The notes under the pieces: model-generated
Databases searched by the model: none
Told to the model about the DNA's origin: nothing
What the model saw: the letters and a program-made list of their open reading frames with translations, nothing else
Source: Dehalococcoidia bacterium UBA1151
GTDB lineage: Bacteria > Chloroflexota > Dehalococcoidia > Lucifugimonadales > Lucifugimonadaceae
NCBI GenBank assembly: GCA_002311865.1
Contig: DBZV01000049.1
Location: 49,378-57,505 of the forward strand
Length of the DNA stretch: 8,128 nt
Reading direction: 5' to 3'
Translations under genes and position numbers: made by a program
Shown here: positions 1 to 5,677 of the stretch, piece by piece
Layout: each line of letters opens with the position of its first letter
How positions within the stretch are numbered: the stretch's first letter is position 1

Positions 1-45
1 CCTGAGGCGGACCGGGCCGTTTCGTGAGATCGGATTGTCCCGAAG

Positions 46-324
46 TTAGCTGACGGGTGCGGCAGCCAGGTCTTCCACGTAGTTCCGCATCTTCGCCTTG
101 AGGTCCTTCATCTGATGAATCTCAGGGGTCTTCCCATCGTTGGTGACCTTGTCGAACCAGGTCTCTCCTTCGACCTTGATGGTGAAAACGCCGGCGTCAC
201 CAGGGATGAGGGCAATCGCAGCATCCGTGCCCGCGGCGGCGAACATTTCGCTAACCGTCCACGCGGCAAGGTTCTGGTAGCCACAAGGGACGCAGTACTC
301 GATATCGATATTTACTTTTGCCAT
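46..324 (-). CDS. Rdx/SelW-family thioredoxin-like protein with CxxC motif
   Basis: This 92-residue protein matches the SelT/SelW/SelH (Rdx) family in size and in the position of its redox motif. The short first strand (KVNIDIEYC) runs directly into C11-V-P-C14-G-Y, the place where SelW proteins carry CxxU or CxxC. Here both positions are cysteine, so no selenocysteine is involved. The family has a thioredoxin-like fold and is thought to take part in thiol redox reactions, but its bacterial substrates are not established. A WF pair at about residues 56-57 and a short basic C-terminal helix complete the fold. The ATG is well supported by an AGGAG eight bases upstream. It is divergent from the small membrane gene at 496 and shares no visible operon partner in the window. 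Family call is firm; the cellular role is unknown. Confidence 0.8.
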   Translation of the reverse strand: MAKVNIDIEYCVPCGYQNLAAWTVSEMFAAAGTDAAIALIPGDAGVFTIKVEGETWFDKVTNDGKTPEIHQMKDLKAKMRNYVEDLAAAPVS

Positions 325-495
325 TGGAAAATCTCCTGAGCCAGTCTGAGTCGAATCTCACAGTTGTGTTCGTTGAGTGAGAATTAGGCGTCAAAAGTAG
401 CAGCGGCGGTGCTGTGTGTCAAAGAGTCCCAGCGTGGAATGAACCATGCGGCGGCACAGTTGATCGTCTTCAAAAATCCGTGAAGGAGACCTCAA

Positions 496-741
496 ATGCC
501 TGAAACGCCTGACGAGAAAGCCTCACAGGACGAACGCACCGGGCTAACGCAACAGACGCGAACTCGCCGCAACGTGGAGAAGGTCGATCGCCTCGATAGC
601 CGATCTGCTCCCGGAATGGGCGGAACTGCTAATCAGGGACCCAGTTGGATCTCGGAGAACAGCGGCAAAGTGATGATCGTTGTGGCCATCATCATAATCG
701 TCGGAGCCATATACATGGGGGTGAGCGGCGATTTCCAGTAG
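496..741 (+). CDS. Small protein with a single C-terminal membrane helix, function unknown
   Basis: An 81-residue protein I do not recognise. Residues 1-54 are hydrophilic and rich in Asp, Glu, Arg, Thr and Ser, with no obvious fold. Residues 55-76 form one strongly hydrophobic stretch (VMIVVAIIIIVGAIYMGV), leaving only a few polar residues at the C-terminus. This is the layout of a tail-anchored protein with its soluble part in the cytoplasm. An AGGAG seven bases before the ATG gives it a strong ribosome binding site, which argues that it is real despite its size. It stands alone: it diverges from the SelW-like gene and converges on the cupin gene, with a hairpin cluster between. No catalytic residues or metal-binding motifs are visible. 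Confidence 0.7.
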   Translation: MPETPDEKASQDERTGLTQQTRTRRNVEKVDRLDSRSAPGMGGTANQGPSWISENSGKVMIVVAIIIIVGAIYMGVSGDFQ

Positions 742-798
742 GCTCCGGGGCGCAGCGCAGCTAAACCGCGCAGCACCCCGTTCGCGATCTGGCGTACT

Positions 799-893
799 GC
801 GGGCTTCTAGCCCGCCGGTGTGGGCAAGGATGCCCACACTACGACTGATAATCCTGCTCCTCTCAGGGCGTGGGGCGTGAGCCCCCGGCTACC
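799..893. repeat. Three tandem GC-rich hairpins between convergent genes
   Basis: Three back-to-back inverted repeats fill most of the gap between two convergent genes. The first has 7-bp arms GCGGGCT/AGCCCGC around a 3-nt loop (799-815). The second has 9-bp arms GTGTGGGCA/TGCCCACAC around AGGA (818-839). The third has GGGGC/GCCCC around GTGA (872-885) and runs on into CCGGCTACC, covering the stop codon of the cupin gene. None is followed by a T-run on either strand, so they are not textbook intrinsic terminators, although they could stop or stabilise transcripts from both sides. The third resembles the two repeats at 5489-5581, which points to a dispersed intergenic palindromic family of REP type. 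Confidence 0.6.
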
Positions 894-1260
894 CGGTTTC
901 TGCGGTGACCAACAGGTGCTCAATCCAGTCGTCGGAGTCGTTGATTAGCTGATGTTTGATCTTCGCCGGAATGTGAACCGTATCGCCTTCACGAACATCG
1001 TAAATCTCGCCGTCCAGCTTCATCTTGCCGTGGCCTGAGATGAAGTAGTAGACCTGCTCCCGGTCCTCGTGATCGTGATAGTCGCCCGACTTACCGGCTT
1101 GCATCATGTGGCGCGTGAACCCCACCATCCCTTCCATTGGCGCTTCCTCAAGCGGCATTCCGGGCTCGCCTACTCCTCGATATATCGGCCAGATAATCGC
1201 CGTCTCGTGGCCAATGTAGGGACTCACGTCCTCCCAGTTTCTGATTGTGATCTTCGCCAT
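889..1260 (-). CDS. Small single-domain cupin protein
   Basis: A 123-residue protein made of one cupin barrel. Cupin motif 1 is visible as H62-D-H64 followed by E68 and the YYFISG turn at 71-76. Motif 2 is visible as G92-D, P98 and H103 with N107. His62, His64, Glu68 and His103 are the expected ligands for a divalent metal. Such small cupins include isomerases, dioxygenases and sugar- or ligand-binding proteins, and the sequence does not tell which. The ATG lies 2 nt after the stop of the triple-Rid gene, with GGAG eight bases upstream inside that gene, so the two are translated together. As the last gene of the catabolic operon it may be an isomerase, decarboxylase or dioxygenase acting on a pathway intermediate; that is inference from position. 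Confidence 0.85.
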   Translation of the reverse strand: MAKITIRNWEDVSPYIGHETAIIWPIYRGVGEPGMPLEEAPMEGMVGFTRHMMQAGKSGDYHDHEDREQVYYFISGHGKMKLDGEIYDVREGDTVHIPAKIKHQLINDSDDWIEHLLVTAETG

Positions 1261-1262
1261 GC

Positions 1263-2372
1263 TTACTTCTCCAGAACTGCAGTCGCTTCAATTTCGACGA
1301 CCACTTTCGGCCGCCCAAGTATCGGCACGCCCATCAACGTTGCGGCCGAGTCGGTTCCGGCAAGGATCGCCTTCAACCGCGCAGACGCCTCATCCAACGC
1401 TGATAGCCCACCAACAACGTAAGTGCGAGTGCGAACTAGGTCCGTCCACGCGCCTCCCAGCTGCTCGATCGCGTTGCGAATTATCGCCAGCGTGTCGTCC
1501 ACCTGTGACCCAACTTCTCCCGGGTGCTGCACCACCTCATCAGGAATGGTGGAAGTGGTGCCAGCAGCGTAGATCACATCTCCAATCCGCACCGCTCGCG
1601 AGTAGTTGTTCTCAACTTCAAACGTCCGGCCGGTACGAAAGTTTTTCCGAGACTCGCCAGCCACGACAGCTTCGATCTCCAAAGAGAACGTGTTACCCGA
1701 ATCACCGGGCTCGTGTACGCAGATACCTGCGGACGTTGGCTCGGCGTGGCCCATGAACTCTTTCTTGCCGGTTCCGTCTGTCTGATCCCGCACGGAGTAC
1801 GCGTAGTAGTGGCGGGTTGCGGCGACGTCAGCCTCGCTCATTCCGGCCTCCACCAGTGTGGCAGATGCGGCGGCGTAGGTCGCGTCCATCTGCGCGTCGT
1901 GTGGCTGCCCTGCTTCTCCCTGATATCCGGCGCCGAAGAACTCATCGCCAATCCGTATCGCTCGGCACGATGATGTTTCGGCGTCGATACCGATATAACG
2001 CGCCGACTCGCCGCTCACTTTGCTCGCCTCAATTTCCAAAGCAACTTTCGAGTCACGCGGCAGGCAATCAACCCGCACTACGGTCATCACCGGTCCGGGT
2101 GAGTTGAAGACCACGCTATGGATCATCTTGAGGATCTCAAGGGAGCCTTCATCGGTGTAGAACAGCCGAGTACGAACCACATCCGATAACGCCGCGCCCT
2201 GCCCGTGCAGCAGATCAACCGCCATCCTGAATACCTGCTGCGCCTGGCTCTCTGTGGATGTGGCGTCGCGCGCCATCAATGCCGACGTGAAGATCCTGTT
2301 GCCGACCAGCGTCGCCGACGGCGTACCGAGCAGCGTTTCTGCCCATGCTCCAGTTGTGATTGACTCACTCAC
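1263..2372 (-). CDS. Triple RidA/YjgF-domain fusion protein
   Basis: A 369-residue protein containing three successive Rid-type domains at about residues 18-117, 134-238 and 256-367. Each ends in the family signature strand (LEIEA at 112-116 and 231-235, VEIEA at 359-363), and a (V)RTR-type segment recurs at 66-69, 186-187 and 314-316. Single-domain Rid proteins are about 130 residues and form homotrimers whose active sites lie between subunits; RidA hydrolyses reactive enamines and imines to ketoacids. Three domains on one chain could fold as a built-in trimer. By eye, the position of the arginine needed for RidA deaminase activity (Arg105 in E. coli) holds Met96, Gly217 and Ala344, so the canonical activity may be lost. 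The GTG start overlaps the preceding amidohydrolase stop as GTGA, with no strong Shine-Dalgarno, which suggests translational coupling. Confidence 0.88.
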   Translation of the reverse strand: MSESITTGAWAETLLGTPSATLVGNRIFTSALMARDATSTESQAQQVFRMAVDLLHGQGAALSDVVRTRLFYTDEGSLEILKMIHSVVFNSPGPVMTVVRVDCLPRDSKVALEIEASKVSGESARYIGIDAETSSCRAIRIGDEFFGAGYQGEAGQPHDAQMDATYAAASATLVEAGMSEADVAATRHYYAYSVRDQTDGTGKKEFMGHAEPTSAGICVHEPGDSGNTFSLEIEAVVAGESRKNFRTGRTFEVENNYSRAVRIGDVIYAAGTTSTIPDEVVQHPGEVGSQVDDTLAIIRNAIEQLGGAWTDLVRTRTYVVGGLSALDEASARLKAILAGTDSAATLMGVPILGRPKVVVEIEATAVLEK

Positions 2373-3214
2373 CCGGGAACGTCCGTGGTCGGTTTGCGGG
2401 TGTGGTGATCGACGCGTGGCGGGAACTCGCGCGCATGGAACTCATCGGCCCACTCGATCAAATTGCTTACCGCCTCCTCGAAGATGACTTCACCTTTCTC
2501 TTTGGTTGCGAGTTCAGCCGCTCCACAGATGCCCTTCTCCGTGAACGTACTCGTCCATCCGGAGATGCTGACCGGGCCAACGTGGAACAGATCAACATAC
2601 TCGAACTTTGATTTTTGCCGGTTCGTCCAAGTTACGTGACTTTCAGCTTCACCCATCTCGATCAACGATTCATCCAGATGAAGTCCCAGTGATGATTCAG
2701 CTTCGCCAGCGTGTCCGGTTCCGCCGGGAGCTTCCGATTCCCGCCACGAATCGACGAACCCTTGGTTCGCCGTCAATATTGGCCACCAACTGGTCAGAGA
2801 GACAATTGCGTCCGTCTCCAACATCACCCGCCGCGCGGCCAACTCCAGGGGCGGGATATTGGAGCCATGACCGTTCAACATGATGAGCTTCTTGAAGCCG
2901 TGATAGCAGGCGCTCTTTAACACATCCGTTACGTATCTGGTGAACGTCTCAGGATGGACTGTGATTGTGCCCGGAAAGTCCATAACGTGAGTTGTGAAGC
3001 CGTAGGGAACGGTCGGCATTGCCAACAGACGGTCGGGTCTGCGGCGAGCCGCCTCGCTGACGATCTCGTGAGCGGTCCACAGATCCATCTTTATTGGAAG
3101 ATGTGGACCGTGTTGTTCAACGGTTCCCACGGGAAGAACGGGTACAAGGCCCCGCTCGACGGCCTCATTAATTTCAGGCCATCGGAGATTTTCATACCGC
3201 CATTTTTCGTTCAT
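2369..3214 (-). CDS. Creatininase-family amidohydrolase, second tandem copy
   Basis: A 281-residue member of the creatininase/creatinine amidohydrolase family, metal-dependent hydrolases of cyclic or ring-derived amides. Visible family motifs are the metal-binding VEQHGPHLPIKMD segment (Glu33, His35, Asp44), NGHGSN at 114-119 and the GHAGEAESS segment near 167-175 with His168 and Glu171. The chosen ATG lies 4 nt after the stop of the first copy, with a GGGGTGA ribosome site, and gives a protein exactly as long as that copy. An upstream in-frame start at 3286 would add 24 residues read from the tail of the neighbouring gene and is not credible. The protein is about 70% identical to the first copy. 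The substrate cannot be read from sequence; true creatininase carries HxE where this has HGS, so creatinine is not assumed. Confidence 0.88.
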   Translation of the reverse strand: MNEKWRYENLRWPEINEAVERGLVPVLPVGTVEQHGPHLPIKMDLWTAHEIVSEAARRRPDRLLAMPTVPYGFTTHVMDFPGTITVHPETFTRYVTDVLKSACYHGFKKLIMLNGHGSNIPPLELAARRVMLETDAIVSLTSWWPILTANQGFVDSWRESEAPGGTGHAGEAESSLGLHLDESLIEMGEAESHVTWTNRQKSKFEYVDLFHVGPVSISGWTSTFTEKGICGAAELATKEKGEVIFEEAVSNLIEWADEFHAREFPPRVDHHTRKPTTDVPG

Positions 3215-3218
3215 GACA

Positions 3219-4064
3219 TCACCCCGGAACGTCCGTCGTCGGTTTGCGGGTATGGTGGTCAACGCGCGGCGGGAACTCGCGGGCATGGAACTCGTCGGCC
3301 CACTCGATGATGCGCGTCACCGCCTCCTCGAACAACATTTCGCCCTTCTCTTTAGTGCCTTCCGCGGCCCAGCCAGCGATGCCCTTCTCCATGTAGGTGC
3401 TGCTCCAGTTAGAGACGCTCACCGGGCCCGCGGCGTACAAATCGACCCACGTGAACTTCGACTCCTGTTTGTTGGTCCAAGTCTGGTCGTTGGTGGCCTC
3501 ATCCATCTTCACGAGCGACTCATCAAGATACAACGCCAGCGATGTCTCGCTCTCACCCGAATGTGCCGAGCCACCGGGCATCGGGCCTTCGCGCCACTTC
3601 TTCATGAAGTCCGGGTCGGCCAGCGTGAACTGCCACCAGCTACCCCACGAGACGATCGCGTCGGTCTCCAGGATTGTGCGCCGTGCGGCCAGTTCAAGCG
3701 GCGGCATGTTGGAGCCGTGGCCGTTGACCATAATGATCTTCTTGAAGCCGTGGTAAACGATGCTCTTCAGCACGTCGACCACGTACCGAATGAACGTCTC
3801 ATGATGCACGGTGATCGAGCCTGGGAAGTCCATGACGTGCGTGGTGTAGCCATAGTGAATTGGTGGCATGACAAGCAGCCGATCCGGCCGCCGTTTCGCC
3901 GTCTCATGGGCAATCGACCGCGCGCTCCATGAGTCCATCTTCACCGGCAGATGTGGGCCGTGCTGCTCCATCGTGCCAACCGGGAGAATGGGAATGAGCC
4001 CCTTCTCTACGGCCTCATTAACCTCCGGCCACGTGAGGTTCTCGTACTTGTACTTTTCGCCCAA
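3219..4064 (-). CDS. Creatininase-family amidohydrolase, first tandem copy
   Basis: A 281-residue creatininase-family protein with the metal-binding segment MEQHGPHLPVKMD (Glu33, His35, Asp44), NGHGSN at 114-119 and AHSGESETS with His168 and Glu171. These match the dinuclear metal site of the family, which includes creatininase, MftE peptidase and FAPy-type deformylases. Translation starts at a TTG: AGGAG lies seven bases upstream, and the start aligns residue for residue with the ATG of the second copy. The last 29 residues are identical in the two copies, far above their overall similarity. It is separated from the MR/MLE gene by 117 bp holding a strong inverted repeat. The paired paralogues may form a mixed oligomer (creatininase itself is a hexamer) or act on related substrates. 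Confidence 0.88.
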   Translation of the reverse strand: MGEKYKYENLTWPEVNEAVEKGLIPILPVGTMEQHGPHLPVKMDSWSARSIAHETAKRRPDRLLVMPPIHYGYTTHVMDFPGSITVHHETFIRYVVDVLKSIVYHGFKKIIMVNGHGSNMPPLELAARRTILETDAIVSWGSWWQFTLADPDFMKKWREGPMPGGSAHSGESETSLALYLDESLVKMDEATNDQTWTNKQESKFTWVDLYAAGPVSVSNWSSTYMEKGIAGWAAEGTKEKGEMLFEEAVTRIIEWADEFHAREFPPRVDHHTRKPTTDVPG

Positions 4065-4084
4065 CTAACTGCTCCTCTTTTCGT

Positions 4085-4139
4085 TGTGTTGTAGAGAAGG
4101 TTTCCTGAGGCTCTCGAAGGGCACCGTCTCTACAACACA
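4085..4139. repeat. Intercistronic inverted repeat with perfect 13-bp arms
   Basis: TGTGTTGTAGAGA at 4085-4097 is matched perfectly by its reverse complement at 4127-4139. Further pairing continues inward after single mismatches (GGT 4099-4101 with ACC 4123-4125, CCT 4104-4106 with AGG 4118-4120). The whole 55-bp unit could form one long hairpin. It lies between the first and second genes of the minus-strand operon, just upstream of the ribosome site of the first amidohydrolase. No T-run follows on either strand, so a simple terminator is unlikely. Possible roles are RNA processing or stability control between cistrons, a regulator site, or a small inserted palindromic element. Confidence 0.75.
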
Positions 4140-4181
4140 TCTTCGTTCGAAATGTGTCTTTGCCGATTGGTTAGATATGCC

Positions 4182-5327
4182 TCAGAGTCCGTACTCGTCA
4201 GCTCCTGCGCCCCGCTCTCTGATCGCCTCCTCATCCAGCTCGATACCCAGACCCGGCCTGTCCGGGATATCAAGCAGGCCGTCCGAATTGAGCATGAACG
4301 GATTGACGAGAATTCCATCGACATACGGCGCTGGGTACCAGAACTCAACGTACTTCGAGTCCGGCATCGATGCTGCAAGCTGAAGGTCAGCGGCCAGCCC
4401 AACCGCCGTGTTCCAGCCATGTGTGATGATCTGCACATTGTTGTCATACGCCATCTGCCAGATACGGCGCGTCTCAGATAGGCCACCGCAGATCGTCTGG
4501 TCAGGTTGCAATATATCGACCGCACGTTCGCGAATCCACGGCTCAAACGCCTGACGCCGCGTCAGCACCTCACCCCCTGATATAGGCACGGGCGATGATG
4601 CCGTGAGCGCTTTGTAGCCTTGCAGATCGTCTGCCCTCAGTGGCTCTTCGAACCATGAGACGTTGTAGTCGGCCAGCATTCGCGCCGTCTCCATCGCCCA
4701 CTTCAGACCGTTGTGCCAGTAGATGTCTGAGCCGCCTGCGTCCACCATGATCTCGATATCGTCACCAACGGTTTCCCGAGCTGCTTTGACCAACTCTCTG
4801 TCGCGGTTCGCGTCCACTCGGCCAAACGTGCCCCAACCCATCTTGAACGCCTTGAAATTCTGCTCCATCCCGGTCTCAAGTTGACGGACCATCTGATCGA
4901 CAGGCCACTCGAACAACATCGATGCATACGGCTTGATCGTATCTGTAAACCGCCCACCGAAGAGGCGAGAGACCGACTGCCCGGTGGACTTACCAAAGAT
5001 GTCCCACAGCGCCTGATTCATCGCCCCAACAAAGTTGGTGATCGTGCCGCCGCGGCCGTACCAGAACGTCCACTGGTGAACCCGTTCCGTAACAGCGTCC
5101 GGCTGCAATGCATCCTCACCAATGAAGTGCGGCGTCAGCACCTTCCGAGCAGCATCCGCCAGCTCCCAGCGAGTACCAGCAGTGCCCCAACCGGAAACGC
5201 CCTCATCCGTATCCACCTTCACCAGGGCCTGATCGTAGCCCCACCACGAGGGGTGGATTGGCTTGCCAACCTTCAGTTCCGGGCGCTCACTGGTCAGCGG
5301 AAACACAGTAATCGCAGAGATCTTCAA
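4182..5327 (-). CDS. Mandelate racemase/muconate lactonizing enzyme family protein (enolase superfamily)
   Basis: A 381-residue enolase-superfamily enzyme with an N-terminal capping domain and a C-terminal barrel. Numbered from the chosen start, metal ligands are Asp196 (MVDAGG), Glu227 (WFEEPL) and Glu253 (SGGE). A His-Asp catalytic pair is suggested by Asp276 (LQPDQ) and His303 (THGWN). Lys162 sits in AFKMGWG, but the second lysine of the mandelate racemase KxK motif is replaced by Gly, which favours acid-sugar dehydratase-type chemistry over racemisation. The superfamily abstracts a proton alpha to a carboxylate using Mg2+. The TTG at 5327 gives the family-typical MKI N-terminus, with GAGG nine bases upstream. 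A GTG at 5333 and a TTG at 5342 are also open, but have poor or no ribosome site. It is the first gene of the operon; the substrate is unknown. Confidence 0.88.
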   Translation of the reverse strand: MKISAITVFPLTSERPELKVGKPIHPSWWGYDQALVKVDTDEGVSGWGTAGTRWELADAARKVLTPHFIGEDALQPDAVTERVHQWTFWYGRGGTITNFVGAMNQALWDIFGKSTGQSVSRLFGGRFTDTIKPYASMLFEWPVDQMVRQLETGMEQNFKAFKMGWGTFGRVDANRDRELVKAARETVGDDIEIMVDAGGSDIYWHNGLKWAMETARMLADYNVSWFEEPLRADDLQGYKALTASSPVPISGGEVLTRRQAFEPWIRERAVDILQPDQTICGGLSETRRIWQMAYDNNVQIITHGWNTAVGLAADLQLAASMPDSKYVEFWYPAPYVDGILVNPFMLNSDGLLDIPDRPGLGIELDEEAIRERGAGADEYGL

Positions 5328-5353
5328 CCGCACAGTCCTCAAGAAAAATCCAA

Positions 5354-5366
5354 CGCTTCTGAAGCG
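5354..5366. promoter_or_regulatory. 13-bp palindrome at the predicted operon start point
   Basis: CGCTTCTGAAGCG is a palindrome around a single central base. It falls where transcription from the adjacent minus-strand promoter should begin, a natural place for a repressor to bind. In RNA the same bases could form a small hairpin followed five bases later by a run of five Ts, so a weak attenuator is an alternative. No regulator gene for it is recognised nearby; the ArsR protein at 7280 has a quite different AT-rich candidate site. Confidence 0.4.
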
Positions 5367-5369
5367 CGG

Positions 5370-5398
5370 AAATTACGCCCGCACCGTGGGCGTGTCAA
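5370..5398 (-). promoter_or_regulatory. Sigma70-type promoter of the catabolic operon
   Basis: Read on the minus strand, a perfect -35 box TTGACA (5398-5393) is followed after exactly 17 bp by TAATTT (5375-5370), a four-of-six match to the -10 consensus. The predicted start point is near 5362, giving a leader of about 35 nt before the TTG at 5327. It points at the MR/MLE gene and would drive all five genes down to the cupin. Confidence 0.7.
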
Positions 5399-5407
5399 GG
5401 AGTCTTA

Positions 5408-5443
5408 CTCCCTCTCTCGCCGGAAGAGGGCTGGGGTGAGGGC
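5408..5443. repeat. REP-like repeat of the CCCTCTC...GAGAGGGCTGGGGTGAGGG type
   Basis: This unit has CCCTCT and AGAGGG arms around a short loop, then CTGGGGTGAGGG. It closely resembles a short palindromic sequence scattered between genes in many bacterial genomes. It sits upstream of the operon promoter and outside any credible gene. Recognition is from memory of the pattern, not from a search. Confidence 0.5.
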
Positions 5444-5488
5444 GCGCCGAATCGCGCACACCGTCCCTTCACATTGAGTCACTCCCCG

Positions 5489-5581
5489 GTAGCTGCGGGG
5501 CTTGCCCCGCCTCCCGAGTCACACGCAGCAAGTGCTGTGCTAATCCTGTCACCGCAGGGTGGGGCAAGCCCCACGGCTACC
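5489..5581. repeat. Pair of inverted GC-rich palindromic repeats
   Basis: GGTAGCTGCGGGGCTTGCCC begins a unit of about 24 bp at 5489-5512. Its near reverse complement at 5558-5581 contains GGGGCAAGCCCC and ends GGCTACC. Each unit is itself palindromic at its core, and the pair could also fold together over about 45 bp of spacer. The third hairpin at 865-893 (GGGGCGTGAGCCCC then GGCTACC) is a further related copy. Paired, oppositely oriented palindromes are the usual layout of REP/BIME elements. The rest of the gene-free stretch 5343-5677 holds the operon promoter, its palindrome, the other REP-like unit and the nitroreductase ribosome site. Confidence 0.6.
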
Positions 5582-5677
5582 AGTAGTAATGGAGAACTCG
5601 AAAACGCGCGCGATCCGCCCCAACACCATGTACCCTGCCCACCCCACAGTTCTTCAACCACCCATGAGGCCCGCCAT

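Noticed and set aside
46..324. Selenoprotein with a selenocysteine codon
   Set aside because: Both positions of the CxxC motif are ordinary cysteine codons and there is no internal TGA, so no selenocysteine is implied.
366..394. Candidate minus-strand promoter for the SelW-like gene (TTGACG at 394-389)
   Set aside because: No acceptable -10 box lies 16-18 bp downstream; the best hexamer is GAACAC.
799..893. CRISPR array in the repeated palindromes
   Set aside because: The hairpins differ in sequence, have no regular spacers and no cas genes are present.
1247..2107. Several plus-strand open frames opposite the triple Rid gene
   Set aside because: Arg/Pro/Ser-rich shadow translations without ribosome sites, opposite a gene with three recognisable domains.
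3215..3286. 24-residue N-terminal extension of the second amidohydrolase
   Set aside because: It lies inside the coding end of the first copy in another frame. The ATG at 3214 has a ribosome site and aligns exactly with the first copy.
3213..3932. 239-codon plus-strand open frame opposite the first amidohydrolase
   Set aside because: Antisense shadow: the minus strand carries a clear enzyme with motifs and a paralogue, and the plus-strand peptide matches no family pattern.
4085..4139. Intrinsic terminator after the MR/MLE gene
   Set aside because: No T-run follows the hairpin on the minus strand, and the downstream gene is co-directional with a ribosome site right after it.
5328..5342. Earlier TTG (5342) or GTG (5333) start for the MR/MLE gene
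   Set aside because: The TTG at 5342 has no ribosome site, and the GTG has GAGG only three bases away. The TTG at 5327 gives the family-like MKI start at good spacing. The difference is five residues at most and not certain.
5474..5677. 68-residue N-terminal extension of the nitroreductase frame
   Set aside because: It reads through the inverted palindromic repeats and has no fold-like character. The ATG at 5678 has GAGG eight bases upstream and gives the normal family length.
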